This document shows positions 37,742 to 45,920 of a stretch of DNA of 64,000 nucleotides, in pieces. The DNA is from Alphaproteobacteria bacterium (GTDB taxonomy: Bacteria > Pseudomonadota > Alphaproteobacteria > ATCC43930 > CGMCC-115725). Position 1 is the first letter of the stretch, and each line of letters starts with the position of its first letter. The stretch is from NCBI GenBank assembly GCA_028871055.1, contig JAGWON010000003.1:124001-188000 (forward strand), read 5' to 3'. Below the pieces are notes generated by a model. It did no database searches, was not told the DNA's origin, and was given only the letters and a program-made list of their open reading frames with translations. A program made the translations under genes and the position numbers.

Positions 37742-37773
37742 TTGACTACCGAGACACATGAATTATATTTCTA
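37742..37773 (+). promoter_or_regulatory. Benzoate-CoA ligase promoter with probable BoxR operator
   Basis: TTGACT (37742-37747) and TATATT (37764-37769) are separated by 16 nt, the same spacing as at boxC. The 20-mer ACACATGAATTATATTTCTA (37754-37773) is identical to the copy at boxC. The surrounding sequence differs apart from the CTTGAC hexamer, so the conserved block stands out as a shared protein-binding site. Transcription would start near 37780. Confidence 0.8.
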
Positions 37774-37851
37774 CTTCGCGGAAAAGCCGCGCCGCAGGGG
37801 AGGATTGGCATAACCGCCGATGGGTCGGTCGCGCCGGCGCCGCAGATCGCG

Positions 37852-39393
37852 ATGCCGCGCGACTACAACGCCGCCGCCGATTTGATCGACCGCAATCTCG
37901 CTGCTGGCCGCGGCATCAAACTTGCCTTCATCGACGACCGCACCGATCTGACCTACGCCCAGCTCGCCGAACGTGTCGACCGCGCCGCCAACGCGTATCG
38001 CCGGCTTGGACTCCAGGCCGAACAACGCGTCATGCTGTGCCTGCTCGACACCGTGGACTTCCCCGTCGCGTTCCTCGGCGCGATCAAGGCGGGCATCGTG
38101 CCGGTGCCGGTCAACACGCTGCTTACGGCGAACGACTACGCGTTCATGCTGCGCGACAGCCGTGCCAAGGCGCTCGTCGTTTCGGACGCGCTCTACGACA
38201 AGATCGTGCCGGCGCTGGCGACGCAGCCGGCGCTCGAGCATGTGATCATCTCCGGCGCGGCGCCGGCGGGTCGCCTGTCCTTCACCGCTCTGCTTGCCGA
38301 ATCCGAACCCAAGGCGCGCACCGCTGCGACGACCTGCGACGACGTCTGCTTCTGGCTCTACTCGTCGGGCTCGACCGGCGCGCCCAAGGGCGCGGTGCAT
38401 CTCCAGTCGCACCTGATGCTCACCGCCGAGCTCTATGCCAAGCCGGTGCTGGGCATTCGCGAAAGCGACGTCGTCTTTTCCGCCGCCAAGCTGTTTTTCG
38501 CCTACGGACTCGGCAATGCGCTGACCTTTCCACTCGCCGTCGGCGCCACCAGCGTGCTGCTGGCGGAGCGCCCGACGCCCGCGGGGGTGGCGCGCATCCT
38601 CAAAGAGAAGAAACCGACCATCTTCTATGGCGTGCCAACGCTTTACGCCGCGCTGCTGGCGAGCGCGGAGCTGCCTGCGCGTGGCGACATCGCGCTCCGG
38701 TGCTGCGTCTCCGCCGGCGAGGCGCTGCCCGAGGACATCGGCAAGCGCTGGACCGAGCGGCTCGGCGTCGAGATCCTTGACGGCATCGGTTCGACCGAGA
38801 TGCTGCACATTTTCATTTCCAATCAGCCGGGGAAGGTCCGTTACGGAACGACGGGCGTACCGGTGCCGGGCTACGACATCCGCCTCGTCGACGACGATGG
38901 CAAGCCGGTGAAGGACGGCGAGATCGGCGAACTCCAAATTTCCGGGCCGACCAGCGCCGCCTATTACTGGAACAACCGCGCGAAAAGCCGTGATACCTTT
39001 CTCGGCGCCTGGACGCGCAGCGGCGACAAGTACAAGCGCGACGCGAAGGGCTATTACACGTATTGTGGCCGGACCGACGACATGCTCAAAGTCGGCGGCA
39101 TTTATGTCTCGCCGTTCGAGGTCGAAGCGGCACTGATGACCCACGCCGACGTGCTCGAAGCCGCGGTCGTCGGCCATGATGACGAGCAGAGACTGGTCAA
39201 GCCCAAGGCCTTCGTGGTGCTGAAGCCGGGTCACGACGGCTCGCCCGCGCTCGCCGAGGCGCTCCGGGCGCATGTCAAATCGCGCCTCGCGCCGTACAAG
39301 TATCCGCGCTGGATCGAGTTCGTCGGCGAGCTGCCGAAGACCGCGACGGGCAAGATCCAGCGTTTCAAGCTGCGAGAACGGGATCGTCGTTAA
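37852..39393 (+). CDS. Benzoate-CoA ligase
   Basis: ANL-superfamily acyl-CoA synthetase of 513 aa that activates benzoate to benzoyl-CoA. The AMP-binding motif is LYSSGSTGAPKGAVHLQSH; FYGVPTLYAALL, EILDGIGSTEMLHIFISN and GRTDDMLKVGGIYVSPFEVE are typical of the benzoate-CoA ligase group. The catalytic C-terminal lysine motif is KTATGKIQRFKLR. The ATG at 37852 has no ribosome binding site. A strong AGGGGAGG at 37796 lies upstream, in frame only with rare start codons (see findings), so the N-terminus may be 14 residues longer. It opens the plus-strand benzoate uptake/activation unit. Confidence 0.93.
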   Translation: MPRDYNAAADLIDRNLAAGRGIKLAFIDDRTDLTYAQLAERVDRAANAYRRLGLQAEQRVMLCLLDTVDFPVAFLGAIKAGIVPVPVNTLLTANDYAFMLRDSRAKALVVSDALYDKIVPALATQPALEHVIISGAAPAGRLSFTALLAESEPKARTAATTCDDVCFWLYSSGSTGAPKGAVHLQSHLMLTAELYAKPVLGIRESDVVFSAAKLFFAYGLGNALTFPLAVGATSVLLAERPTPAGVARILKEKKPTIFYGVPTLYAALLASAELPARGDIALRCCVSAGEALPEDIGKRWTERLGVEILDGIGSTEMLHIFISNQPGKVRYGTTGVPVPGYDIRLVDDDGKPVKDGEIGELQISGPTSAAYYWNNRAKSRDTFLGAWTRSGDKYKRDAKGYYTYCGRTDDMLKVGGIYVSPFEVEAALMTHADVLEAAVVGHDDEQRLVKPKAFVVLKPGHDGSPALAEALRAHVKSRLAPYKYPRWIEFVGELPKTATGKIQRFKLRERDRR

Positions 39394-39459
39394 AACCGGG
39401 CCAGGGAAGCTTCTTGGCTCATCATAAACGTGAAACGAACATCACAGGGAGACGCGCCA

Positions 39460-40626
39460 ATGAAACGAATTCTTACGACGGTATTCGCTCTTTGCCTCAT
39501 GGCAGGGTCGGCAACCGCGGCCGAGACTGCCAAGATCGGCTTCATCACCACGCTGTCGGGACCGGCCGGCATCATCGGCAAGCACATGAAGGACGCGGCC
39601 AATCTCGCGCTCCAGGAGCTTCACGGCAAGATCGGTGGCCTTAACGCCCAGATCGTCTACGGCGACGACCAGTTCAAGCCTGATGTCGGCCGCCAAGTTG
39701 CCGAGGAGATGCTGAAGCGCGATAAAGTCAACTTCATCACCGGCGTCATCTGGTCGAACGTGCTGCTGGCGATCCGCCAGCCGGTGCTCAGCTCGGGCAC
39801 CATCCTGATCAGCGCGAATGCCGGACCGCACGAGCTGGCCGGATCGTTGTGCGCGCCGAACTTCTTCTCGACGTCGTGGCAGAACGACGAGACGCCCGAG
39901 GCCATGGGGCAATACATGACCGAGCACAAGATCACCGATGTCTATGTCATGGCGCCCAACTACGCGGCGGGCAAAGACATGGTGACCGGTTTCAAGCGAT
40001 ACTTCAAAGGGAAGATCGTTGCCGAGGTCTACACCAACGTGGGCCAGTCCGATTACCAGGCCGAAATCAGCAACATCCGCGCGGCGAAACCCAAGGCGGT
40101 TTTCGTGTTCCTGCCTGGTGGCATGGGCATCCAATTCATGAAGCAATACGCGCAATCGGGCCTGCGCGGACAGATTCCGGTTTACTCCGTCTTCAGCGCC
40201 GACGAGACGACGCTGCCGGCGATTGGCGACGCCGCCGCCGGCAATTCCGAGGCCGGCTTCTGGAACTACGATCTTGACAATCCAGCCAACAAGAAGTTCG
40301 TCAGCGAATTCCGCAAAGCGTACGGCTACATACCGTCGTACTATGCGGCGCAGAGCTACGACGCGATCAAGCTGATCGACAGCGCCGTCCGTGCGGTCCA
40401 CGGCAATCTCAAGAACACCAAAGGGATGATTGCCGCGATGGACAAGGCGAACTTCGCGTCGGTTCGCGGGCCGTTCAAGTACAATACCAACCACTTCCCG
40501 ATCGAGAACTTCTATCTGTTCAAGATCGTGAAGACCGCCGACGGCGTGTACGCGCGCAAGACGGAAGCCGTCGTCTTCCACGACCACAAGGACGCCTACT
40601 ACAACGAATGTCACATGACGAATTAG
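39460..40626 (+). CDS. ABC transporter substrate-binding protein, branched-chain type (aromatic acid)
   Basis: Periplasmic type-I binding protein (388 aa). It has a signal peptide (MKRILTTVFALCLMAGSATAAE) with likely cleavage after ATA or TAA. The mature start KIGFITTLSGPAGIIGKHMKDAANLAL is typical of LivK-like receptors. ATG 39460 has AGGGAG eight bases upstream and is preferred to the longer ORF. It is followed by two permeases and two ATPases, and preceded by benzoate-CoA ligase, so benzoate or a related aromatic acid is the likely ligand (inference from context). Confidence 0.88.
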   Translation: MKRILTTVFALCLMAGSATAAETAKIGFITTLSGPAGIIGKHMKDAANLALQELHGKIGGLNAQIVYGDDQFKPDVGRQVAEEMLKRDKVNFITGVIWSNVLLAIRQPVLSSGTILISANAGPHELAGSLCAPNFFSTSWQNDETPEAMGQYMTEHKITDVYVMAPNYAAGKDMVTGFKRYFKGKIVAEVYTNVGQSDYQAEISNIRAAKPKAVFVFLPGGMGIQFMKQYAQSGLRGQIPVYSVFSADETTLPAIGDAAAGNSEAGFWNYDLDNPANKKFVSEFRKAYGYIPSYYAAQSYDAIKLIDSAVRAVHGNLKNTKGMIAAMDKANFASVRGPFKYNTNHFPIENFYLFKIVKTADGVYARKTEAVVFHDHKDAYYNECHMTN

Positions 40627-40694
40627 CGGCGAAGGACGGCTTCCGTATTTTCGTGGGTTGGGGCTTCACCGGTCACAGGCGAGGCTGAGGCGCG

Positions 40695-41618
40695 GTGGAC
40701 CCCCTGCTCGTGCTGGCGCAGGCGCTGAACGGGATTCAGTTCGGCGTCATGTTGTTCCTGATGGCGGCGGGCCTGACGCTCGTGTTCGGCATCATGAACC
40801 TGATCAACCTCGCCCACGGCTCGTTCTACATGGTGGGTGCCTATGCCGCCGCGGCGACGTTCCAGGCGACGTCGTCGTTTCTGCTGGCGTTGCTCGCGGG
40901 AATCGGCGCGGGCGCGGCCGTCGGCATCCTGGTCGAGATCGTCGTCTTCCGGAGACTTTATCCGCGCGATCATCTCGATCAGGTGCTGGCCACCTTCGGT
41001 CTCATCCTTTTCTTCAACGAGATCGTGCGGATGATTTGGGGTCCGACCGCGCTCTACGCCACGGTGCCGCATTTCCTCGCCGGCCAGGTCGAGATTCTTC
41101 CGGGCGCGCCTTATCCGGCCTACCGCCTGGCGATCATCGCGGTCGGCCTCGGCGTTGCCGCGCTCCTCTATGCGCTCGTCAGCAAGACACGCATCGGCAT
41201 GATGATCCGCGCTGGCGCCTCGGACCGCGTCATGGTTAGCGCGCTCGGCGTCAACGTCAAAGTTCTCTATACGCTGGTCTTCGGCCTCGGCGCCGGACTT
41301 GCCGCGCTCGCCGGCCTCATGGCGGGGCCGATCTTCACCGTCGAATCCGGCATGGGCGAGAACGTTCTGATTCTCGCCTTCGTGGTCATCGTGATCGGCG
41401 GCATCGGCTCGATCCGCGGCGCGTTCGTGGCCTCCCTTCTCGTCGGCTTCGTCGACACCATGGGCCGGGCGTTCCTGCGGCCGCTGCTGGCGACCGTCAT
41501 GGCGAACACGGCGGCGGATAATGCGGGCCCGGCCCTCGCCTCGATGCTGATCTACCTGCTGATGGCGGCGGTACTCTTCTTCCGTCCGCGCGGGCTGTTT
41601 CCACCGCGGACACGCTGA
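40695..41618 (+). CDS. Branched-chain-type ABC transporter permease (LivH-like)
   Basis: Inner-membrane permease of 307 aa with about eight hydrophobic helices. LivH-family motifs are FGVMLFLMAAGLTLVFGIMNLINLAHGSFYM and the cytoplasmic ATPase-coupling loop region, with GIGSIRGAFVASLLVG near the C-terminus. It starts with GTG 40695 after GAGG and overlaps the next permease by 1 bp (TGATG). It forms the translocation pore with the LivM-like partner. Confidence 0.92.
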   Translation: MDPLLVLAQALNGIQFGVMLFLMAAGLTLVFGIMNLINLAHGSFYMVGAYAAAATFQATSSFLLALLAGIGAGAAVGILVEIVVFRRLYPRDHLDQVLATFGLILFFNEIVRMIWGPTALYATVPHFLAGQVEILPGAPYPAYRLAIIAVGLGVAALLYALVSKTRIGMMIRAGASDRVMVSALGVNVKVLYTLVFGLGAGLAALAGLMAGPIFTVESGMGENVLILAFVVIVIGGIGSIRGAFVASLLVGFVDTMGRAFLRPLLATVMANTAADNAGPALASMLIYLLMAAVLFFRPRGLFPPRTR

Positions 41619-42589
41619 TGATTATGCGGAAGCCCGGCGTCGTCTCCTCGCGTGCGCTCGTCACGTTGGTCATCATCGCGGTCCTGGCGCTCGTGCCGCC
41701 GGTGGCGGCGACGATCGGCGAGGGCTTCTACGTCGACGTCTTCACCCGCATCATGATCTTCGCCATCGCCGCTCTCAGCCTCGATATCATCCTCGGCTAC
41801 GGCGGCATGGTGAGTTTCGGCCACGCCGCGTATCTCGGCATCGGCGCCTACGCCGTCGGCATCCTCGCGTTCTACGGCGTCGACAACGGCTTTCTGCAAT
41901 TCGGGACGGCGATCCTGGCATCGGCGGTCGCGGCGCTCTTCATCGGCTTCGTGTCGCTGCGCACCAGCGGCATCTATTTCATCATGATCACGCTGGCCTT
42001 CGCCCAGATGATCTATTTCCTGAGCATCAGCCTCAACACCTATGGCGGCGACAACGGACTCAATATCGACCGCCCCAGCGACTTCGCCCGCCTCGTCAAC
42101 CTCTCCAACGCAACGACGCTCTACTATGTCGTTTTCGCGGTCCTGATGCTGTTCCTGTTTCTCGGCCAGCGCCTGGTCAATTCGCGCTTCGGCATGGTGA
42201 TCCGCGGCGCCAAGTCGAACGAGCGCCGGATGGCGGCGATCGGGTTTCCGTTGCTGCGCTACAAGCTCACCGCATTCGTCATCGCTGGCGCGATGTGCGG
42301 CGTCGCCGGCGCGCTGCTCGCCAACCAGGACCTCTTCGTCGCACCGGCCGTCATGCAATGGACGCGTTCGGGCGAGATCCTGATGATGGTGATCCTCGGC
42401 GGCATGGGCACGCTCGTCGGCCCGATCCTGGGAGCGGTCGCCTTCCTTGCGCTCGAGACCGTGCTGTCGGACCTGACCGGACACTGGCAGGCGATCATGG
42501 GACCGATCCTGGTTCTCGTCGTGCTGTTCGCGCGCGACGGCATCTTCGGCTTGCTGTCGCGCATCGGCGTCGAGCGCTCCCGTGGCTGA
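41618..42589 (+). CDS. Branched-chain-type ABC transporter permease (LivM-like)
   Basis: Second permease subunit, 323 aa, about nine to ten hydrophobic helices. The LivM signature region is ALSLDIILGYGGMVSFGHAAYLGIGAYAVG, and the coupling region SNERRMAAIGFPLLRYKLTAFVIAGAMCGVAGAL is clear. ILGGMGTLVGPILGA lies near the C-terminus. It overlaps the following ATPase by 8 bp, consistent with one polycistronic message. Confidence 0.92.
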   Translation: MIMRKPGVVSSRALVTLVIIAVLALVPPVAATIGEGFYVDVFTRIMIFAIAALSLDIILGYGGMVSFGHAAYLGIGAYAVGILAFYGVDNGFLQFGTAILASAVAALFIGFVSLRTSGIYFIMITLAFAQMIYFLSISLNTYGGDNGLNIDRPSDFARLVNLSNATTLYYVVFAVLMLFLFLGQRLVNSRFGMVIRGAKSNERRMAAIGFPLLRYKLTAFVIAGAMCGVAGALLANQDLFVAPAVMQWTRSGEILMMVILGGMGTLVGPILGAVAFLALETVLSDLTGHWQAIMGPILVLVVLFARDGIFGLLSRIGVERSRG

Positions 42590-43337
42590 GCCGCTGCTGT
42601 CCGTCACCGGCCTCTGCCGGCATTTCGGCGGCGTTGTAGCGACCGACAACGTCTCGCTGACGATCGCCGAGGGCGAGCTTCACGCCATCATCGGTCCGAA
42701 CGGCGCCGGCAAGACGACGCTCGTCGCCCAGCTCATGGGGGAACTGCGCCCTCATCGCGGCACCATTCGGCTCGGCGACCGCGACGTGACGACGATGCCC
42801 TCGTACCGGCGTTCGCGCCGCGGGATCGCCCGCTCTTTCCAGATCACCAGCATCTTTCCGGAGTTCACGGCTCGCGACAACATCGCGCTCGCGGTTCAGG
42901 CCCACGCCGGACACAATTTTCGCTTCTGGCGCGCGGCGCGCACCGATCCCGCCCTGCGCAAGCCGGCCTGCGCCATCCTCGACAGCGTCGGCTTGGGCCA
43001 CCGTGCGGACGTCCCAGCCGCCACCCTCGCGCATGGCGAGCAGCGGCTGCTCGAGATCGCCATCGCGCTCGCCGCACGGCCGCGGCTTCTGCTGCTCGAC
43101 GAGCCGATGGCGGGCATGGCGCCCGAAGACGCGGCGCGTATGGTGCGCTTCCTGTCGCAGCTCAAGGGCAAGATCACCCTCCTGCTCATCGAGCACGACA
43201 TGGACGCGGTGTTCGCGCTCGCCGATCGCATTACCGTCATGGTCTACGGCAGCGTCATCGCCAGCGGAACGCCGGGGCAAATTCGCGCCAACGCCGAGGT
43301 GCGCAAGGCCTATCTCGGCGAAGACGAGCTCGCGTGA
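42582..43337 (+). CDS. Branched-chain-type ABC transporter ATP-binding protein (LivG-like)
   Basis: ATPase subunit of 251 aa, starting with GTG 42582. Walker A is GPNGAGKTTL. The signature region (LAHGEQRLLEIAIALA) has a His in place of the usual Ser (LSGGE). Walker B is LLLLDEPMAGMAPED and the H-loop LLIEHDMDAVF. RSFQITSIFPEFTARDNIALAVQ is the LivG-type Q-loop segment. The altered signature (LAHGEQ) is a known LivG-like variation and need not mean loss of activity. Confidence 0.92.
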   Translation: MAEPLLSVTGLCRHFGGVVATDNVSLTIAEGELHAIIGPNGAGKTTLVAQLMGELRPHRGTIRLGDRDVTTMPSYRRSRRGIARSFQITSIFPEFTARDNIALAVQAHAGHNFRFWRAARTDPALRKPACAILDSVGLGHRADVPAATLAHGEQRLLEIAIALAARPRLLLLDEPMAGMAPEDAARMVRFLSQLKGKITLLLIEHDMDAVFALADRITVMVYGSVIASGTPGQIRANAEVRKAYLGEDELA

Positions 43338-44038
43338 TGCTCGCGGTATCGGGCCTCGAAGCCTGCTACGGCGAGAGTCAGGTCTTATTCGGCGTCGAAT
43401 TCACCGTCGACGCCGGCGAGATGGTGGCCCTCCTCGGCCGGAACGGGATGGGCAAGTCGACGACCGTTTCCGCGATCATGGGCATCGTGCCGCCGCGCCG
43501 CGGCACGATCGTCTTCGACAGCCAGCCGATCCATCAGCTGCCGTCCTACCGGATCGCCCAAGCCGGGCTCGGCCTCGTGCCGGAAGGACGACGAATCTTC
43601 CCCAACTTGAGCGTGCGCGAAAACCTCGTCGCCACCGCCGCCAATCGCGCCGCGCAGGCGGCGCCGTGGACCATCGACCGCGTCCTCGAGCTCTTTCCGT
43701 CGCTCGCTCGCGGCTTCGCCAGTCCCGGCAACCTGCTCTCGGGCGGCGAGCAGCAAATGCTGGCGATCGGGCGTGCGCTCATGACCAATCCGCGGTTGCT
43801 CATCCTCGACGAAGCGACCGAAGGCTTGGCGCCGCTGGTCCGAGCCGAAATCTGGCGTTCGCTGCAAAGCCTGAAGCGCGCCGGCCTGGCCATCCTGGTG
43901 ATCGACAAGAACGTCGATGCGCTGACCCGCGTCGCCGATCGCCACTACATTCTCGAAAAAGGCCGCATCGTCTGGTCCGGCAGCTCGGCGGCGCTCAAAG
44001 AAAATGTTGCGGTTCAGCATCGCTATCTGGGGGTGTGA
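43337..44038 (+). CDS. Branched-chain-type ABC transporter ATP-binding protein (LivF-like)
   Basis: Second ATPase subunit (233 aa). Walker A is GRNGMGKSTT, Q-loop GLGLVPEGRRIFPNLSVRENL, signature LLSGGEQQMLAIGRALM, Walker B LLILDEATEGLAPL. The conserved D-loop and a K in place of His (VIDKNVDAL) are typical of some LivF. The start is GTG 43334 or ATG 43337, overlapping livG. Directly after its stop, TGA-n-GTG-nnn-TTTGTCGAA repeats the junction found between the truncated livF copy and the hydrolase at 45075 (see findings). Confidence 0.92.
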   Translation: MLAVSGLEACYGESQVLFGVEFTVDAGEMVALLGRNGMGKSTTVSAIMGIVPPRRGTIVFDSQPIHQLPSYRIAQAGLGLVPEGRRIFPNLSVRENLVATAANRAAQAAPWTIDRVLELFPSLARGFASPGNLLSGGEQQMLAIGRALMTNPRLLILDEATEGLAPLVRAEIWRSLQSLKRAGLAILVIDKNVDALTRVADRHYILEKGRIVWSGSSAALKENVAVQHRYLGV

Positions 44039-44039
44039 T

Positions 44040-44066
44040 GTGACCTTTGTCGAATCTTCAGACGGA
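44040..44066 (+). pseudogene. Remnant of a hydrolase gene start after livF
   Basis: GTGACCTTTGTCGAATC one base after the livF stop encodes VTFVES and mirrors GTGGCGTTTGTCGAAATC (VAFVEI) at the start of the hydrolase gene at 45079, with the same 1-nt spacing from a livF stop. The frame continues briefly without similarity. It looks like the first few codons of a lost second hydrolase copy. Confidence 0.4.
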
Positions 44067-44083
44067 GAATCGGGAGGCACACC

Positions 44084-44677
44084 ATGGCAGACATCGCGAT
44101 TATCTTCGAACCCGGCAAGGGCCAGCTTCCTCCTTGCGATACCCGGATCGAGAAATTTTTCTCGTATTGGCTTTCGATCCGACTGAGTGCCGGCAGGCTT
44201 CCCAGCCGACAACATTTCAATCCTGCCGACCTGAAGAACCTACTGCCGTACCTCTGGATGCTCGACGTGTATCGAAATCCGCTGCGCCTCAAATACCGCC
44301 TGGTTGGGACGGAACATGTCCACGCGGCTGGATGGGATCCTACGGGAAAGTGGTTTGATGAGGTACACTCGAGCGCCGTCCATTCTGCGCATTACTCGCA
44401 ATTCACCGAGGCTGCGGAGCATGCAATGATCTGCTTCTTCAAAGGGCAGACGCCGCGCCGGGACATTAGTTATTTTCGGGATCCTGTTCCAGGCACCTCA
44501 TTCCGGGACCCACTGGCAAGTTTGACCCCAAAACGGCACTTGGAGAAAATCTTTCTGGAGCGACTGATAACTCCGTTCGCGCAAAATGGCATCGAAGTCG
44601 ATCGCCTGGTTGGCATTTCCATCGTTATCTCTTACGTTCCGGAGCTGGATTCATCCGCAGCAGGACGCGACGGGTGA
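44084..44677 (+). CDS. PAS-domain protein of the PAS_5 type (second copy)
   Basis: Single-domain protein of 197 aa in the same family as the product at 37250-37711. Shared features are a Trp-containing start with LPSRQHFNPADLKNLLPYLWMLDV, then NPLRLKYRLVGTEHVHAAGWDPTGKWFDE. It has a good ribosome binding site (GGGAGG) before ATG 44084. Base composition is lower in GC than the flanking transporter genes, which points to separate origin. It sits inside the transporter operon, between intact livF and a truncated livF. Its role is unknown. Confidence 0.7.
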   Translation: MADIAIIFEPGKGQLPPCDTRIEKFFSYWLSIRLSAGRLPSRQHFNPADLKNLLPYLWMLDVYRNPLRLKYRLVGTEHVHAAGWDPTGKWFDEVHSSAVHSAHYSQFTEAAEHAMICFFKGQTPRRDISYFRDPVPGTSFRDPLASLTPKRHLEKIFLERLITPFAQNGIEVDRLVGISIVISYVPELDSSAAGRDG

Positions 44678-45077
44678 GGCCCCGCAGCGCGGCGGCAAGG
44701 CCCCGTGGACGCTCGAGCGCGTGCTCGACACATTTCCGCGTCTCGGGGAACGGCTCTACCAGGGCGGCGCGCTGCTGTCGGGTGGCGAACAGCAGATGCT
44801 AACCATCGGTCGTGCGTTGATGACCAATCCCGAATTGATCGTGCTCGACGAGGCGACCGAAGGCCTGTCGCCGCTCATCGCCAGGGAAATCTGGGCGATC
44901 ATCCGGCGCCTGCGCGAAAGCCGGATCGCCTGCGTCATCGTCGACAAGAACTTCGCCACGCTCAGCGCGCTCGCCGACCGTGCCGTGCTGCTGGTCAAGG
45001 GCCGCGTTGCCTTCGCCGGCGAGCCGGCGCGGCTCAAACCCGATCCGGCCATGCTGCACCGTCACCTCGGGGTCTGA
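44673..45077 (+). pseudogene. 5'-truncated second livF (ABC ATPase) fragment
   Basis: The C-terminal about 130 codons of a LivF-like ATPase are present: APWTLERVLDTFPRL, LLSGGEQQMLTIGRALM, LIVLDEATEGLSPL, VIVDKNFATLSALAD, ending MLHRHLGV. The N-terminal half with Walker A and Q-loop is missing; the preceding DNA is the PAS_5 gene. Without Walker A it cannot bind ATP normally. It is only about half identical to the intact livF at 43337, so it is not a recent tandem copy. The ORF-track start at 44586 lies within the PAS gene. Confidence 0.8.
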
Positions 45078-45078
45078 C

Positions 45079-45867
45079 GTGGCGTTTGTCGAAATCAACG
45101 GCCACCGCATCGAATACGCCGACATCCCGGCGGCGCGGCGTGGCGCGGCGGTTCTGGTGCTGCTCCACGAGGGACTCGGCTCGCTCGCCATGTGGCGTGA
45201 CTTCCCGAAGAAGCTCGCGCGCGCCACCGCCTGCCGCACGGTGACGTATTCGCGCTGGGGCTACGGCAGGTCCGATCGCTTTCCCGGTCCGCGCGATCCG
45301 CGCTACATGCACCGCGAGGCGCTCGACGAGCTGCCGGCGCTGCGCGCCGCGCTCGCGATCGACGACCCAGTCCTGGTCGGGCACAGCGACGGCGCCTCGA
45401 TCGCGCTGATTCATGCTGGCGCCGGACGCTGGCCGGTGCGCGGAATGATCCTCGAGGCGCCGCATGTCTTCGTCGAAGACGTCTCGATCGCCGGCATCGA
45501 GGAGGCGAAGCACGCCTACGAGGACGAGGGCTTCAAGCGCCGCCTGGCGCGCTATCACGCCGACGTCGAGGGCGCGTTCCGCGGCTGGAACGACGTCTGG
45601 CTGTCGCCCGAATTTCGCGCCTGGAACGTCGAGGACTGTCTTCCGGGCGTCGTCTGCCCGATCCTCGCGATCCAGGGCCTCGACGACCAATACGGCACGG
45701 TGGCGCAGATCAACGCCATCGGCCGCCAGGTCAAGGGGCCGTTCGAGAAGCTGATACTTGAGGACTGCATGCACGCGCCGCATCGCGACCAGGAAGACGA
45801 CGCGCTTGCCGCGATGGCGGGATTCGTCGACGAGCTCGAATCCGCTCGCCGGACGGCACGCCGGTGA
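45079..45867 (+). CDS. Alpha/beta hydrolase
   Basis: Serine hydrolase of 262 aa with an alpha/beta fold. The oxyanion region is LLHEGLGSLAMWRDFP, the nucleophile elbow VGHSDGASIAL, the acid is probably in QGLDDQYGT, and the His in DCMHAPHRD. I use GTG 45079 (VAFVEINGHRIEYAD), one base after the livF fragment stop; the longer ORF is in the truncated ATPase. In the benzoate locus it could cleave a CoA thioester or ring product, but the substrate cannot be read. Confidence 0.82.
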   Translation: MAFVEINGHRIEYADIPAARRGAAVLVLLHEGLGSLAMWRDFPKKLARATACRTVTYSRWGYGRSDRFPGPRDPRYMHREALDELPALRAALAIDDPVLVGHSDGASIALIHAGAGRWPVRGMILEAPHVFVEDVSIAGIEEAKHAYEDEGFKRRLARYHADVEGAFRGWNDVWLSPEFRAWNVEDCLPGVVCPILAIQGLDDQYGTVAQINAIGRQVKGPFEKLILEDCMHAPHRDQEDDALAAMAGFVDELESARRTARR

Positions 45868-45920
45868 CCATACGAGCCGCGCCATTTGCCGTCGGCGCAC
45901 GGACATAGGAGACTAGGGCG

